64,000 bases of DNA from Pipra filicauda (Eukaryota; Chordata; Aves; Passeriformes; Pipridae). How positions within the stretch are numbered: position 1 is the first letter of the stretch; every line of letters begins with the position of its first letter. The stretch is taken from contig NW_024104329.1 in the NCBI RefSeq assembly GCF_003945595.2, positions 1,263,115-1,327,114 on the forward strand, written 5' to 3'. The notes beneath the pieces were generated by a model. That model was given only the letters and a program-made list of their open reading frames with translations. It was not told where the DNA came from and did not search any database. This document shows, in pieces, positions 13,001 to 28,456 of the stretch. The position numbers were made by a program, and so were the translations under genes.

Positions 13001-15390
13001 AAGAGGCAACACACCCGAAAACAACCAGGAAATTCAGAAGTCAAGCCGGTCTTGTAATCTCAAGTTTCTTAAAACTTCTAGACTACTTAAAACCCAGTAT
13101 GCTGCAACATTCCCAAATATTATACACATGCTGAATAGTGTTGAACTGCTGGGTATAGGCAAGAGACGACAGAAAACTCAGCGAAAGCGAGCTCTCCGCA
13201 GCTCAGTCCCAGCTCCACCATGCTGTGCTTCACCACTGTGCAGGCCTCAGGGCTTCTCTGCAGCAAGCTGCAGACTCTCCCTCAGGCCTGGGGCTAACAC
13301 ACCCCACCGTTTCCCAACCCCCTGCTACTCCAATGCCACTGTGTTGTGATTAAAATACTGGAACCAGTTCTTGAATAAAAAAGAAATTCACCTGCAAGCA
13401 AAACAACTTCAAAATCCATATTCATAAAGAATGTTTGAGAAATGTAAAGGCTTCTCTCCTTTACTCACCAAAACATAACAGTTCTCGGTCTTTCATAGAA
13501 AACATGCCACCGTTTCTCTCTTTCCTGCAGCGCAGTCACTGTGCCTGTGTCTATCACTGTATTACCTCAATATTTTTTTCAAAAAGCACTTCTCTAACAA
13601 AAAGGAATTCACTCGTACAAAGCAAACTGTATTGCTTCTGCAAAATTTCATTTGAGACTCCACAGCTAAAGTGCAGGACCCCTACGGTTACCAGTTCTGC
13701 AGTGTGATATCTTCAGCATCTCTTGTGAGATGAAGCATGTCACCTTAATGCATGCTTAAGGTAAGAGAACGACCAGGCTGATTGGTTTCATCACCCTAAG
13801 GACACAGAGAGTGACATACTTAATCTGATGAGAGACACTAAAGCAGTGCCTCTTAATATTTTATGAAACATTTGGCTGTTTTTAATTTTAAAAACAGCAG
13901 CTCAATAAACAAAGCAATGGAGCATTCCCTGTGGATGGCACTATGAGAGGTGCACAGCAGACCACTCAGCTGAGTGATGATACCCAATGTATCGACTGTG
14001 TCCTCCTCCTCACATCCATGCTGGAAGGCCCATACACTGGGAGGGCTCAGGTTCTGCACACCAAGGACTTTTTCAGAAATAATTGTCTTTCCCCAGAATG
14101 CAGCACACAGCAGCTCTGGGGGTGGTTTAGGACATCCAGCTTCCATCTAGCACCTTAATCTGGAAACCACAGGCTGACATGCCCAAGATGAGCAAATTGT
14201 TTTAATATGAAAAACTGCATTTTCTTCACTACTTGCTCAGTTCTGGAACACGACGAGATACAGACTTGCATGAAACCTAAAATGCAAGCATCCCACTGTA
14301 TTGCTACCACACACTTGCTTTAAGACTACCTGCTTCCTTAAGTAGCCACTACTGGCCACTTAAAGAGATAAGATATTCAGCAAGATGGATCCTTGCTCCT
14401 ACTTATAATAACCACCTTCTATTCCCACTCCCATGAAGACTTGCAAGGTGCAAGACCAGTCAGAAGAAAAAGCCCAAGCATCAAGTTTTAATACAGACAT
14501 AAGGACCCCCAATGGCTCAAAGGATAGCCTTCAGCAGAGCCTGTTCTTTAATTCTGTGCTCCAAATACATCCATCATCACTTATGAAAGCCTCGCCAATA
14601 AGACTTAAAACCTAAGTTAGAAATGCCCCCATTTCATTTCACTGAAGTTCAGAAACTCATAGACAGCCAGCTCCTACAAGAGGGATGACTTGCTACAGTC
14701 TCATTAAATGGAGATATATCCTGATGAGAGAGGACCTTGTGTACACCCACAGGAAGAAGTTCCCAGCCAAAGACAGGAAGCACATCAGAGACAAAAGCAC
14801 ATCCATGAGCTCAATGGGAATACACACAGTCCTCTCACCATGGGAGACCACCACCTTGGGGCTCCTCCCTTCAAGCATTAATAATTGACAAGTCTTGGCC
14901 TCACCTCAACTTCACAGTCCTTTCTTTACTCTGGAAAGAAAGATTCTGCAGAAATTAAAAGCATTATTCCAAGAAAGGGGATTATTTTGTCATCTGAGGA
15001 CACTTGCATGGAAGAGCAGAGCTGATGGGCAGTCTTGTGATCTTTCTGATTAAAATGCTGCCTTGGGACATTACTCTCCCCCTCCAACATGAAACAGTCA
15101 ATTAGCCTGTGATATATATTCATGTAATAAAGGCTTTTTCTTATAAAATATGTCAATCCAAGACTGGCTATACTTTTACCTTGAAGTGACCTTACTAAGA
15201 AGAAACATGACAATTAAAACCAGTCTTAAACTAGTTAAACACTGGCATCTGAGGAAGCAGCAAAGTGAGGTAGTAGACAGGTGTGTTTTTCAATCCCATC
15301 TCAGTGCTTTAAAATAAATAAATAAAAAAAGAAGGGGTAAGGGGGCTTCATTTCCATGAAGAGCTATCCTAACCTTTCATTATTAATTTT

Positions 15391-15417
15391 ATGTATATAT
15401 ATACATATACACACACA
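15391..15417. repeat. TA/CA dinucleotide repeat
   Basis: ATGTATATATATACATA followed by CACACACA: a short mixed alternating purine-pyrimidine microsatellite. Confidence 0.85.
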
Positions 15418-16785
15418 ACTACCCTTACCTGCTACCTACAGCAACCTCTACAGATACTATAGCATATTAAACCGAATAGAGCAAAATTCTGTTCACAGCA
15501 TCAGACACAATGGTGTCAGATGACCACCAATGGACAATTCCCAGACCAGTCTCTTACACCACATAAAAAAAGTCATTACTGAAACAAGAACTACCTTTGT
15601 GGACCATCCATCCCCAGCCAGAACACCACCCCAGCTTTGACTTTTAAGCACAACCAGGATGATCACAGATGGTTCAGCTGTGCTTCTCCACAGCAATGCC
15701 CTGCCCCCAGGGGCCCACTGAAATAGCACTAACATACACAAGAAGCGGGGACAGCTCCATAAGTCTTAGACATTTACCCAACGCCACCACTCCTCCCAGC
15801 TCGTTAGCAGGAGCAATTGGCAAATATGCCGCAGAGCTCATTAAAGATAGCTTAATGAATACCCTGTATGCTGTCAGAGTCCCGAGTCCAGAGCACCATC
15901 CCAGCATCCTAATTCCTGTCCAGTAAAGCGAAGCATAGTCTCTGCCCCACAAAAATAACAAGATAAAGTCTCTGCCCTCTTCTCAAGTAGTAGGCAGCGA
16001 TCTCTACGCCTAACACTAGGACACCTTAAACTGTTTTACGGAAAAACATTTGCATTTTTGGATGCATCTATGGGACTTCCTGATACACTCTATTTAGCAG
16101 AGACATCTGTTACTCAATATATATATTTCATCTAAATCCCACCCTCTGAATCATTTCCATCAGTTGTCACTAATGAAGCTTTGTGTGCAAAACCAAGTGC
16201 ATTCTGCCCCCATTAGGAAGCCAATTACGGCAGGAAAAACAAGCAATTAACAAGGTGCAAAATAAACATCTTGCCACCTGCCTTTTAATAGCAACCCCAC
16301 TTCAAACAAGTCACAGTCTCAGCACAGCTTTCAAAATTGGCAACTGATATTATATATGTATTTATGCAGCAGCTGTTCTTCATTGCAATAAATATTACAG
16401 GCTTACCAGATAAGGTCAGCATATTTAAAAAAACATATAGCAAGTATTAAAACCTGCTTTGAGGCCCCCGAATGTTGCTTTTAATGAAATCAGCAGCATC
16501 AGGCGTGTCTGGTATTACAGTGAAGCTGCAGTCACATCCCCAGCTTAGAGAGATTTCTCCTCATTTCTACTTGCTTAGCAGCTTCTCTATTTGTTTCACT
16601 AAATCCAAGGGCCTGAGCAGCTATTACACAGCGTGCAGGGCAACTAAAAATGCAAAGCTCTACAGAGTAGATGAGTCTTTCTTCTTTCCCTCATCTCTTC
16701 CTCTCCTTGGCTTTCTCCACCTCCCTACCATCACATCACTAAACCCAACTGCATTGTGGAGCTAGGGGGACACTGCAACCCACTC

Positions 16786-16804
16786 AAAAAAAAAAAAAAA
16801 AAAA
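16786..16804. repeat. Poly(A) run, 19 A
   Basis: Uninterrupted A homopolymer. I see no processed gene copy upstream. Confidence 0.95.
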
Positions 16805-19390
16805 TCAAGGCAAACCCAAATCCAGATTCAGCTTACTCTTTGCTCCTTAGGCCTTCATGCTTTAGAAGGGAAAGGAGGGAAATCCTTCCAAAGTCACACT
16901 AGCTAGCTCCAGAGGGAGCCACTTTTCTTTCCCTTTTGTGGAACAGGATGAATGTCACACTTCTGAGTAGTTAACCAAGACTAAAGAAAGCCCAAGAGTA
17001 AATCTGCAGGATTTAATAACCTTGCAAGTGGAAAATGTGCCTGAGAAAAGAGCAGCCAAGCTTCATCTTACATATTTGTTTGTTTTTCAATCTTCGCCTC
17101 TGCTCTGGCTCTCTAGAGCTACATATTTGTTAAGCTTTCCATGTCACGTTTCAGTTCCTGACTAATGTCCAATTTAAGCACTCATTTCAAGATTCATTCA
17201 AGTCTTTTTGTCTTAAAGTTCTTCCCTCTCTGGCTCTGTTGAGATCTGAGGAGTAAAACACTGAATATGGTACTTTTGCAACCACCTACGGGATTCTGGG
17301 GTGTTAGCTGGAGATGGAGTGAAAAGAGATCCTTCTCTAAATGACCACAGGAAGTAATAGGAAACAGAGCTTTTAACTCCAAACAGGGCCAACAAGGCTA
17401 CCCACAGTTTTATAGAAGGTTGCAAATCATGATCAATAGTAACTCAACAATCCTTCAGTGAAAAGTTCTTCTAAGAAACCCTGAATTTAAACAACTATTC
17501 ACTACCCTTGAATACAACTGCTACCTAACTGGCAAGTCAGACCCTAATGACCCATGTCTTCAGTTCTGGTGATTATCTACAAGTATGCAGAATAAGCAAA
17601 GTCAGAAGAAGGGGAACACTGACAGAAGGTGAAAAGTAGTGAAAGGTGAAAGTTTTCCAAACTCATAAGGATGCACACCTAAACTTGACTTACTGCAACC
17701 TACAAAGTAAAAAAAATTCTCAGCCACTGGCTTCTCACGCTACCAGTACAAGTGCAGAGATCCTACAACTCTTTCCTAGAGCCATAATTACAGAGACAAG
17801 GTCACAAAAGACACAATCTGCCAACATGAGCTGCACGAGGTCATATGGCCACTCTAGCTATAAAAGTATTTTAAGAGTAGTTCAGTCAGTCAGGTCACTT
17901 AACTGACTTTATTTTTGTCTGTTTTTCAAACAAGCAGCAATATTTTCCCTTACATTTTGTGTGTGGGAGAACAGGAAGCAGGATCTACCCCTTAGTCACC
18001 AGCCTAGTATTTCAGCACGCATCCCTAACAGTGCCATGGAGTGGTCATGTCTCGCTGCATTTTGTAGGTCTAAATCCACCAAAAATGCCAAGAAGAAGCC
18101 TCAGCCCAACAGTGACGGTGGGACAGAGCACTGACAGCTTTCAGAAGCTGTTCAGATCACAGGAAGTCCTGCCCTGCATTAACCAAGAAGTGGGATGTAT
18201 TACCTGCAAAGCCCCACAACAAAGCTTCACGTGACAGAAGCTGCTCCAGCTACACATCAGAAAGGCAGCCCACAGTTCTCAAGCTTACTTCAACTTGATT
18301 AGTTCTAGGGCAGTCTCTTCCACTTAATGCTGAGAAGAGCCCCAGTGTGATTCCTGACCAGAAGGCTGCCTGAAGACCCCAAGAATCAGCAGTTTGGTAA
18401 CTGCTGCTTGTTGAAGGTAGCAAGAGACCAGAAATGTGACAAGAACTTACTGTGAGAAAGCCTTGTAGTTCTAGGATTAGCTCTAGGACACAGGACTCCA
18501 ATTCTTCTTCCAAGGACGCTTAAAGAGATCTAATTCTCCAGCTCTTCCAGCCCTCTTCAGAAAGATGCTTGAAGATACCAAATTTGACTAAATACTAGAC
18601 TTCAACAGGTAAGTGTCAACAGTACCCAGCTCACCTGAACAAGAGTTGAAAGGTGACAATGCCACAACTGGCTCACACTGCAGAGTTCCCCTAATCAGTG
18701 TGAGCTACAGGCAATTAATAACCGACTCTGATTCCAAATAGTCACGTGCACACTCCCCCCATGCCGCCTCATCTCTTTTAAACAGACTTCTGTGGTTTGG
18801 CAAATGGTCAGATTAAGTAGAGGATACATGAAGTTAAGCAGAGAATGTTCTCAGTATGCAGCAGTCTCTGCAGGTCATAGATCATAAAAATCCTTACAAT
18901 TCCTAGGATCAAAGAAGCTACAGCCATAAAATACTATTAGTTCGCTAAGTCCATCACCCAGTCAAAGCAGGTTATCCAGAAAAGACGTGACAAACTTATA
19001 GTGTATGAATAAGCTGAGTAAATTTTTATTTGAAAAAAAGACAGTAAGCAAAGTCATATACATGAACTAGGTCTGAAAGTTAAAATTTAGTTTTGTTTCT
19101 AAGAAATAAGCAAGCACATTTCTACAAGGCAGCTATAACATGCTAACCTACATCTAATGATGTGGCTTTGCCATGAAACCCTGGCGACAGCCCTTCTTTC
19201 TCACTCCCAATTGCAAATTTCCATCTCCAAACACAAATGCTTTTCACCACGCACTTCAGTAAGAAAATTACTTTGGAGCCCTAGTGCTGAAAATGCATAA
19301 AAACACAATCTTCAAATTCTCAGCCCCCCCCCCCCAAAAAGAAATCAAAGGAGAAAAAGAAAAGACACAGTTTGGCTCCCGCTGGCCTAC

Positions 19391-19411
19391 AATAACAATA
19401 ATGATAATAAT
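19391..19411. repeat. Imperfect AAT/AAC trinucleotide repeat
   Basis: Seven imperfect triplets (AAT, AAC, GAT) about 600 bases left of the CpG island. Confidence 0.8.
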
Positions 19412-20741
19412 CTAGAGGTTGCAGGAGGTTCGTCTACACTCCATGCCAAGTCAATTTGCTCCATTCACAACTGTGTATAATTGTCCCTGGGACTGCAAAA
19501 ATTACTGTCTTTTCACTCGCAACACTATTGTAAAAATGCTTTCAAACAACCACAAACCCTTATTTGTTAAAACAAAACTATTTGCTCTTTTACGGTTCAT
19601 GTTAGGTCTGGCATTTCTATGCAGAGGGTCAATAATCCAGTCGTTCAAAAAATAGTCACGAAAGACGTATTAACATAAGCTGTGCATTAAGACACATTTA
19701 TATGCCTGACAGTAATGGCTCTGCGCTGTGCACTGTATCAACTCACACATACTTTAGCAGGAAAATAAAACACTTCGGAAGAATTTCTGCTCTCCCTAGG
19801 ACAATTAGCATAACACTAATGCTGAAACAAGAGAGCAATACGGACTGACAGAGGCATCCTTCATCCCAGTCTCCAGAACAGTAGTTCCTGTCCCTAAAGT
19901 TTGCACCCATCACAGCATGCTTCCCTCTGCTAAGCGCACACAGCCCGTGCCTAATGCTTCCCCAATCCTTAGATTAACGAAACACAAGTAAGCAGTTTCG
20001 AGACGCATTATCCTCTGCTACCAAACCTCCCCGGCGCGGGGTGCCCAAGGGGATCGGCCGCGTTGCCCGCAGCCACGCTTCGCCTCCCGAGCCCAGGGAG
20101 CTTCCCCGGCTCTCGGACACCAGCGGAAGGCTCCTGTGGGTGCGGGCTGTGCCCGCGGCGCTGCCCCGCACAGCCGGCGGTGCCCCGAGGGCAGCGCACG
20201 ACGCTGCGGAACCGCTCCGTGCGTATTCCAGCCGCGCACGGGTCACGGCAGGGCGGAGCAGCACCGCGAGTTAACGGGACGGCGCCGAGTCCCATCTGGC
20301 CCCGGAGTTTGAAAACTCTCGGCAAACCCGCAGCCACCACAGAGCCCACAACTTGGCCGGGGCTGGAGGGCGCGAGTGCCTTCAGAGGGGCACCGCCTGT
20401 CCGGGCTGCGGGAGCCGTGGAACAGCCACCACCCCCGGGAGCGGGAGCCGGAGCGGGCTGTGCCGCCGCCTCCCGCCCGAGGGAGCCCCGACACCGCGGG
20501 GAAACGGCCCCGAGAGAGCCCCAAAACCGCGGGGAAATAGCCCCGAGCGGCCGCGGCGCCGCTCCGACAGCGTCGCAACACAGCGACCACGGCGGGTCCC
20601 ACGGCCCCCTCTCTCCCTGCCCCTGCCGGCCTCCCCTCAGCCGGGGTCGGACCGGCTCTGCAGCCGCGGGGACACCGCGGTGGAGCGGCGGGGGCTGCGC
20701 GGGGCACCCTGGCTCCGTCCAGCAGCCCTGCCCGCCGGTAT

Positions 20742-20755
20742 CCCCCCCCCCCCCC
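20742..20755. repeat. C14 homopolymer in the CpG island
   Basis: Uninterrupted run of 14 C within the promoter island. Such runs are unstable and prone to sequencing-length error. Confidence 0.9.
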
Positions 20756-20838
20756 TCCACCAGGATGCCGGGGCCGCCGGGATGCCCACCTACCCACCCT
20801 TCCGACGGGAATGCCCTGAATGCCGGGATACCCACTCA

Positions 20839-20840
20839 CC
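20839..20840 (-). promoter_or_regulatory. Candidate minus-strand splice donor of a non-coding first exon (TSPAN4?)
   Basis: On the minus strand the sequence reads AGCG then GTGAGTGGG, a near-consensus donor, inside the CpG island. It would close a 5' UTR exon transcribed away from POLR2L. No coding sequence supports it, so this is a candidate only. Confidence 0.4.
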
Positions 20841-20984
20841 GCTCCGCCGGACAGGGCTCGCGGGTGCCGTGCTGCAGCAGCCACCAGTTGCGCTTCCCGC
20901 CCGGGACGGCTGCAGTACCTCAGGCAGGACGGGATGCGAAGTCTCACCGCCACCGCAGCCCTTCTCGCAACGCAACAAGTGGCG

Positions 20985-21009
20985 CGGGGCGGGGGCGGCG
21001 CGGGGGCGG
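20985..21009. promoter_or_regulatory. Clustered GC boxes (Sp1-type)
   Basis: Two blocks of the form GGGGCGGGGGC and GGGGGCGG separated by a few bases, about 540 bases before the POLR2L start and just left of the minus-strand donor at 21056. These are typical of TATA-less housekeeping promoters. Confidence 0.55.
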
Positions 21010-21055
21010 TGGCGGAGCGGCCGCTCAGCGCTCGGGGCGCCCCGGCTGCCACTCA

Positions 21056-21057
21056 CC
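21056..21057 (-). promoter_or_regulatory. Second candidate minus-strand splice donor in the CpG island
   Basis: On the minus strand the sequence reads CGCG then GTGAGTGGC, as good as the donor about 220 bases further left. Two such donors in one island would fit alternative first exons of a divergent transcript, probably TSPAN4 by synteny. Confidence 0.4.
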
Positions 21058-21268
21058 GCGCCGCGCGCCCGGCGCCGCCGCGACACCGCCCCCCCGCGCG
21101 CGAGTGCGCGAGCGCGCGAGCGCCGTCTCTTGGGCAGCCGGGGACGCCGTACCCTGGGCCGATACCATCGGGTATCACTAGGGGGGGAGCCGGGCCGCTC
21201 TACCCGCCCGCCCGCCGTGCCGGCCCGCCCGGCGGCGGCACAGTTCTCCCCGCGTGTCGCGGTGGTAG

Positions 21269-24827
<3,559 letters not shown>

Positions 24828-25111
24828 GATAGAAAAAGTACTATGCTGCCAGCCATGTGGAACAGTATCTCCAATTCTAAACTTGAAACTGGACTTCAGG
24901 CAGTAAAGGATGAAAGCCAACTGTAGTGCAACCATCGAGAGATGTTTATCTTCTGGATAAAATACTGCCCCGAGCCACTACCGTCTTTCAAGGAAACAAA
25001 GGAAAGATGAAGTCCACTTAACCGAGATTTGGAGATTAAAAGTTTGGATGCTTCTTTTTAAATCCGTGTTTGGAGTTGTTTTGTGAACTTTTAGATGCTT
25101 CTGCCAGTAAA

Positions 25112-25117
25112 AATAAA
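25112..25117 (+). terminator. POLR2L: Likely POLR2L polyadenylation signal (AATAAA)
   Basis: Canonical AATAAA 285 bases after the POLR2L stop, followed by a TG-rich stretch. A second AATAAA at 25163-25168 could serve as an alternative. No other polyadenylation signal is nearer to the stop. Confidence 0.7.
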
Positions 25118-25162
25118 TGTTTGTTCCTGTAGAAAAATTATTATATTTCATTACAGTGTTGA

Positions 25163-25168
25163 AATAAA
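25163..25168 (+). terminator. POLR2L: Second possible POLR2L polyadenylation signal (AATAAA)
   Basis: A second canonical AATAAA, 46 bases after the first. Usage of one or both cannot be decided from sequence. Confidence 0.45.
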
Positions 25169-27846
25169 GGAGGTCTTACCTTGTAACCTTCATAGAGTTT
25201 CTGGATAAAGTTAAGCATACTCTTCAGTGGATCTTGCCCTTTGGTCGTGCTGGTTTTTCTGAGGTGAGGGATACTGCTAAGTACCCAGTTCAGTGTCCTG
25301 CACTAGGCAGGCAAGGGTTAGAAATGTGGGACTGAACTCAAGTTCCAGTGACACAGAAGTGGGTGAGCTTGTTTGATAAGAGTGAGGCATTACTCTGGAA
25401 AGCTGCTGGAGCCAGCAGAGTACACTTTCCACCGCATTTAAAGTCAACTTGTGGTCTCTACCCCAATCCTTACAAAACACTGGGGCTGCTGTATCTGAAA
25501 AACCAGTGAATCAGATGGTGCAGTGCCTTTGCTGAGGTAAAACATGTGTGAGTGTTCCCATGGAAAGCACTGGATGTGAGAATTTACGCATGCTGGTGTG
25601 AACAGGATCAAAGTCCTGATCCTGCCAAGCACCTGCACCCCTCTGTAGCTGGTACATACGCAGGCTTTCCACTTGTTAGTCATTTCACTGACTTCACGTT
25701 GTTCTGCGCGTGTGGCGCGGCACTGCCTGGCCAAACCGAGAGAGCTCTGTGCTCTCCTGGTGGCATGAAACAGGGAGTACCAGCTGTACCTGCAGGCCTT
25801 GGGAAGGTAACCTACACTGAGGCAGGCACTGACTGCCAAAGGGTCTCGCCTTCCTGTTGCACTATCATCTTGTAAGTTGGAGCACGTTTCACTCTCTGAC
25901 ATGCAGAAAATGCAGCGTTCTGGGTGATGTGTGCACAGGCACACACACCCACCTTACCTGAAAGTGAAGGAGGCCCTTTGGTACACCTGTGCATGCTCAG
26001 GATTCTGTGCAAATGCAGCGTTAGCTCATCCGTTACGGCAGCCTTGTAGAGAATGGGCTCGGAAAGGTGGTAATCCCTTAGCTTGCAGCCTGTTACTCCT
26101 TGGTGCACCTAACTTTTGGCATTCACATATTGGCTGCAGGGTAAGAAATATCTCTGTGGATTCTTTTCCATAGAACTACAAAGAAGTTGAACAAAACCTG
26201 GCTTTCCAGAAATGCTAATTATTTAAGGTGTTTACTGGGTCAACCTTGTACACACAAACTAGATTGTCTCACAAAAGAAGTGGAAGGACTGCTTGCCTTT
26301 GGCTATCATCCCAACCAATCTACACTTGAACTTGTGTTTCAATTTACTACAAGGCAACAGTAGATGTTTCCCATATTCATCAGTTCTTCACTGAAGACAT
26401 TTTAAAACCAAATGCTTTATCCTAACACAGAGAGAATTAAGCAATTAATTCTAGCATTTGTTTCATACTTGGTTGGGTAGCTTATGTTCTGCATGCCTGC
26501 TGTGTTAGCCAGCTAAACGCACTTCAAAAAAAAAAACAAACCAAAAACCCTTCACTCCTCTTTCAGGTTATTTTTTTAAAATGGACACTGTGAAATAGAG
26601 GATGACCTTTCCAAACTGAACTCGTGTAGGACGCTTTTCCATGCTACAGTGGAGCGTTACAGGGTGAGACGTGCCAGCTTGTTCACAGATCAATCGCCCG
26701 GGCCCCACGCTCGCTCCGTGAGCTGCACTGGAAAGCGCAGCAGCCCAGACGGGTACGTCTGGCAGAGGCAGCCGTGCAGGATGCCGTGCAGAAAGCTGTC
26801 CTGCATCACTGCCAAGGAACTGGATTAGACGAGCTGACAGGACTTGGGTTTCTATCTGCAAAAGCAAATTTCTAATCTAGTTTTCTGCTTTAGAATAACA
26901 TGTTTCTTTTCAAAGCGCATGCCAAGTTGTCTGATGTGAAAAGTTATGGCTCTTAAATACTTGTAATGAAAATGCAAATTGCAGAAACACAGCAGGCCTC
27001 ACTCAAAAATGCTAAGGAAAAAGAAAAACCACCTTTGTTGCTCTCATTACTGTTCTCAAAAACAATGCAGTGGAAGCCAATGACAGATGTTACACAAAGA
27101 GCAGGAAAAACATCTGAGTAGCAAGACTAAGGGACAGCAGACATTAATATTAGCTCATGTAGCACTTGACACCCTGTATGCACCACAACTTTTCCTCAAG
27201 AGTTTGCAAATGCAGTATTGACAAAAAAAAAAAAGCCATTTCTGTAATGTGGCAAAGCAAACAGTTTATCGTGTTCATGTGAAAGGTTTTCTCAAGAGTT
27301 TTGTCCTTCAGAGGACTAGGATCAGAAGCAGAGTTTAAATCCTGTTGCAGAAGGAGTCAGTGAAATTTTCAAGGGATTTCTATAAATCCCAGCTTTCACC
27401 CCTGCTCATTGGTAACAAGGAAAGTAATTCCCTTTTTGCTGTCATTTCTCCTGTGATACCTTCTGCAGCAGTTAATAACAGGAGTATTGGATCTGCTGTC
27501 TAACCTTCCAGATCTCTTTGGGAAGAGCCATTAAATATACTCACAACAACAGTACTTTTTCAAGGCAATGTAAAAGACACATGCATATACACAGAAGAAA
27601 AAAAGCCTCTGTTTTCCCTGAACCTGAAAAAGGAGCCCTTAACAGAATCAATAGATAGGCAGAAGTGGCAAAAAAAGAGAAATGGTATTGAATATGCAGT
27701 CCTTAATTACATGCAAAATTCTGTCAATTGGAAGATTCCTGAAAAATACAAAAATCTGCAGTCATTTATCCACTATACATATAAAAAATTTTGGAAATTT
27801 TTCAAATCTGTTTTGAAAGACTGTTGCAGGACTCCCACTAATCTGG
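25169..27846. other. Gene-free stretch after POLR2L
   Basis: Past the POLR2L polyadenylation signals. It includes a slightly CpG-enriched patch near 26,630-26,780, and frames on both strands without recognisable products. Nothing here is supported as a gene. Confidence 0.6.
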
Positions 27847-28439
27847 TGTTGTGGTATTACCCCAACCAGCACCTATGTCCCACACAGCCACTCACTCATT
27901 GCCTCACCAGCAGGACTGGGGACAGAACTGAAAGGGTAAAAGCCAGAAAACTCATGGGTTGAGTTTAGTTTAATAGGGAAAGCAAAAGCCATGCACACAA
28001 GCAAAGCAAAACAGGGAATTGATTCACTGCTTCCCATGGGCAGGCAGGTGTTCAGCCATCTCCAGGAGAGCAGAGCCCATCACGCGTTAACAGTTACTTG
28101 GGAAGACAAACACCTTAACTCCAAATGCCCCCCTTTCCTCGTTCTTCCCCCCACTTTATATGCTGAGCATGATGTCATATGGTCTGGAATATCCCTTTGG
28201 TCAGTTTGGGTCACCTGTCCTGGCTGTGTCTTCTCCCACCATCCCATGAATTTCCAGCCCCCCCCCTGCCAGCATGGCAGTATGAGAAGCAGAAAAGGCC
28301 TTGGCTCTGCGTAAGCCCTGCTCAGCAATAACAAAAACATCTCTATCTTATCTACCCTGTGTTCAGCACAAATCCAAAACACAGCCCCATATCAGCCACT
28401 GTGAAGAGAGTTAACTCTACCCCAGCCAAATCCAGCACA
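27847..28439 (-). mobile_element. Solo LTR of an avian ERVL-type endogenous retrovirus
   Basis: About 593 bases on the minus strand, bounded by TGTG...AACA and matching the widespread bird LTR whose start resembles TGGATTTGGCTGGGGTAGAG. Inside, on the minus strand, are a TATA-like CATATAAAG downstream of a GACATCATG element, the stretch GTCTTCCCAAGTAAC, and a late CTATTAAACT that may act as polyadenylation signal. No internal retroviral genes flank it, so it is a solo LTR left by recombination. I see no clean target-site duplication; the 5' edge has a short tandem duplication that blurs the boundary. Confidence 0.8.
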
Positions 28440-28456
28440 CCCAAATCCAGCACACC
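28425..28456. repeat. 15-base tandem duplication at the LTR edge
   Basis: The unit CCAAATCCAGCACAC occurs twice in direct succession, spanning the 5' edge of the solo LTR (minus orientation). It probably arose by replication slippage at or after insertion. Confidence 0.7.

Larger units (their letters stand above)
761..20029. other. Long gene-free stretch, probably TSPAN4 5' intron or intergenic
   Basis: AT-leaning sequence with many short stop-limited frames on both strands, none of which I recognise. No tetraspanin coding exon of TSPAN4 type is visible. The stretch holds a few homopolymers and microsatellites and one weak CpG cluster, listed separately. Its position on the divergent side of the POLR2L island suggests the first intron of TSPAN4 (inference from mammalian gene order). 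Confidence 0.5.

Noticed and set aside
1..20000. Search for TSPAN4 coding exons on the minus strand
   Set aside because: None of the expected tetraspanin segments (N-terminal YLMF-type helix, CCG or PDSCC motifs) appears in the frames available. TSPAN4 coding exons are therefore not claimed in the window.
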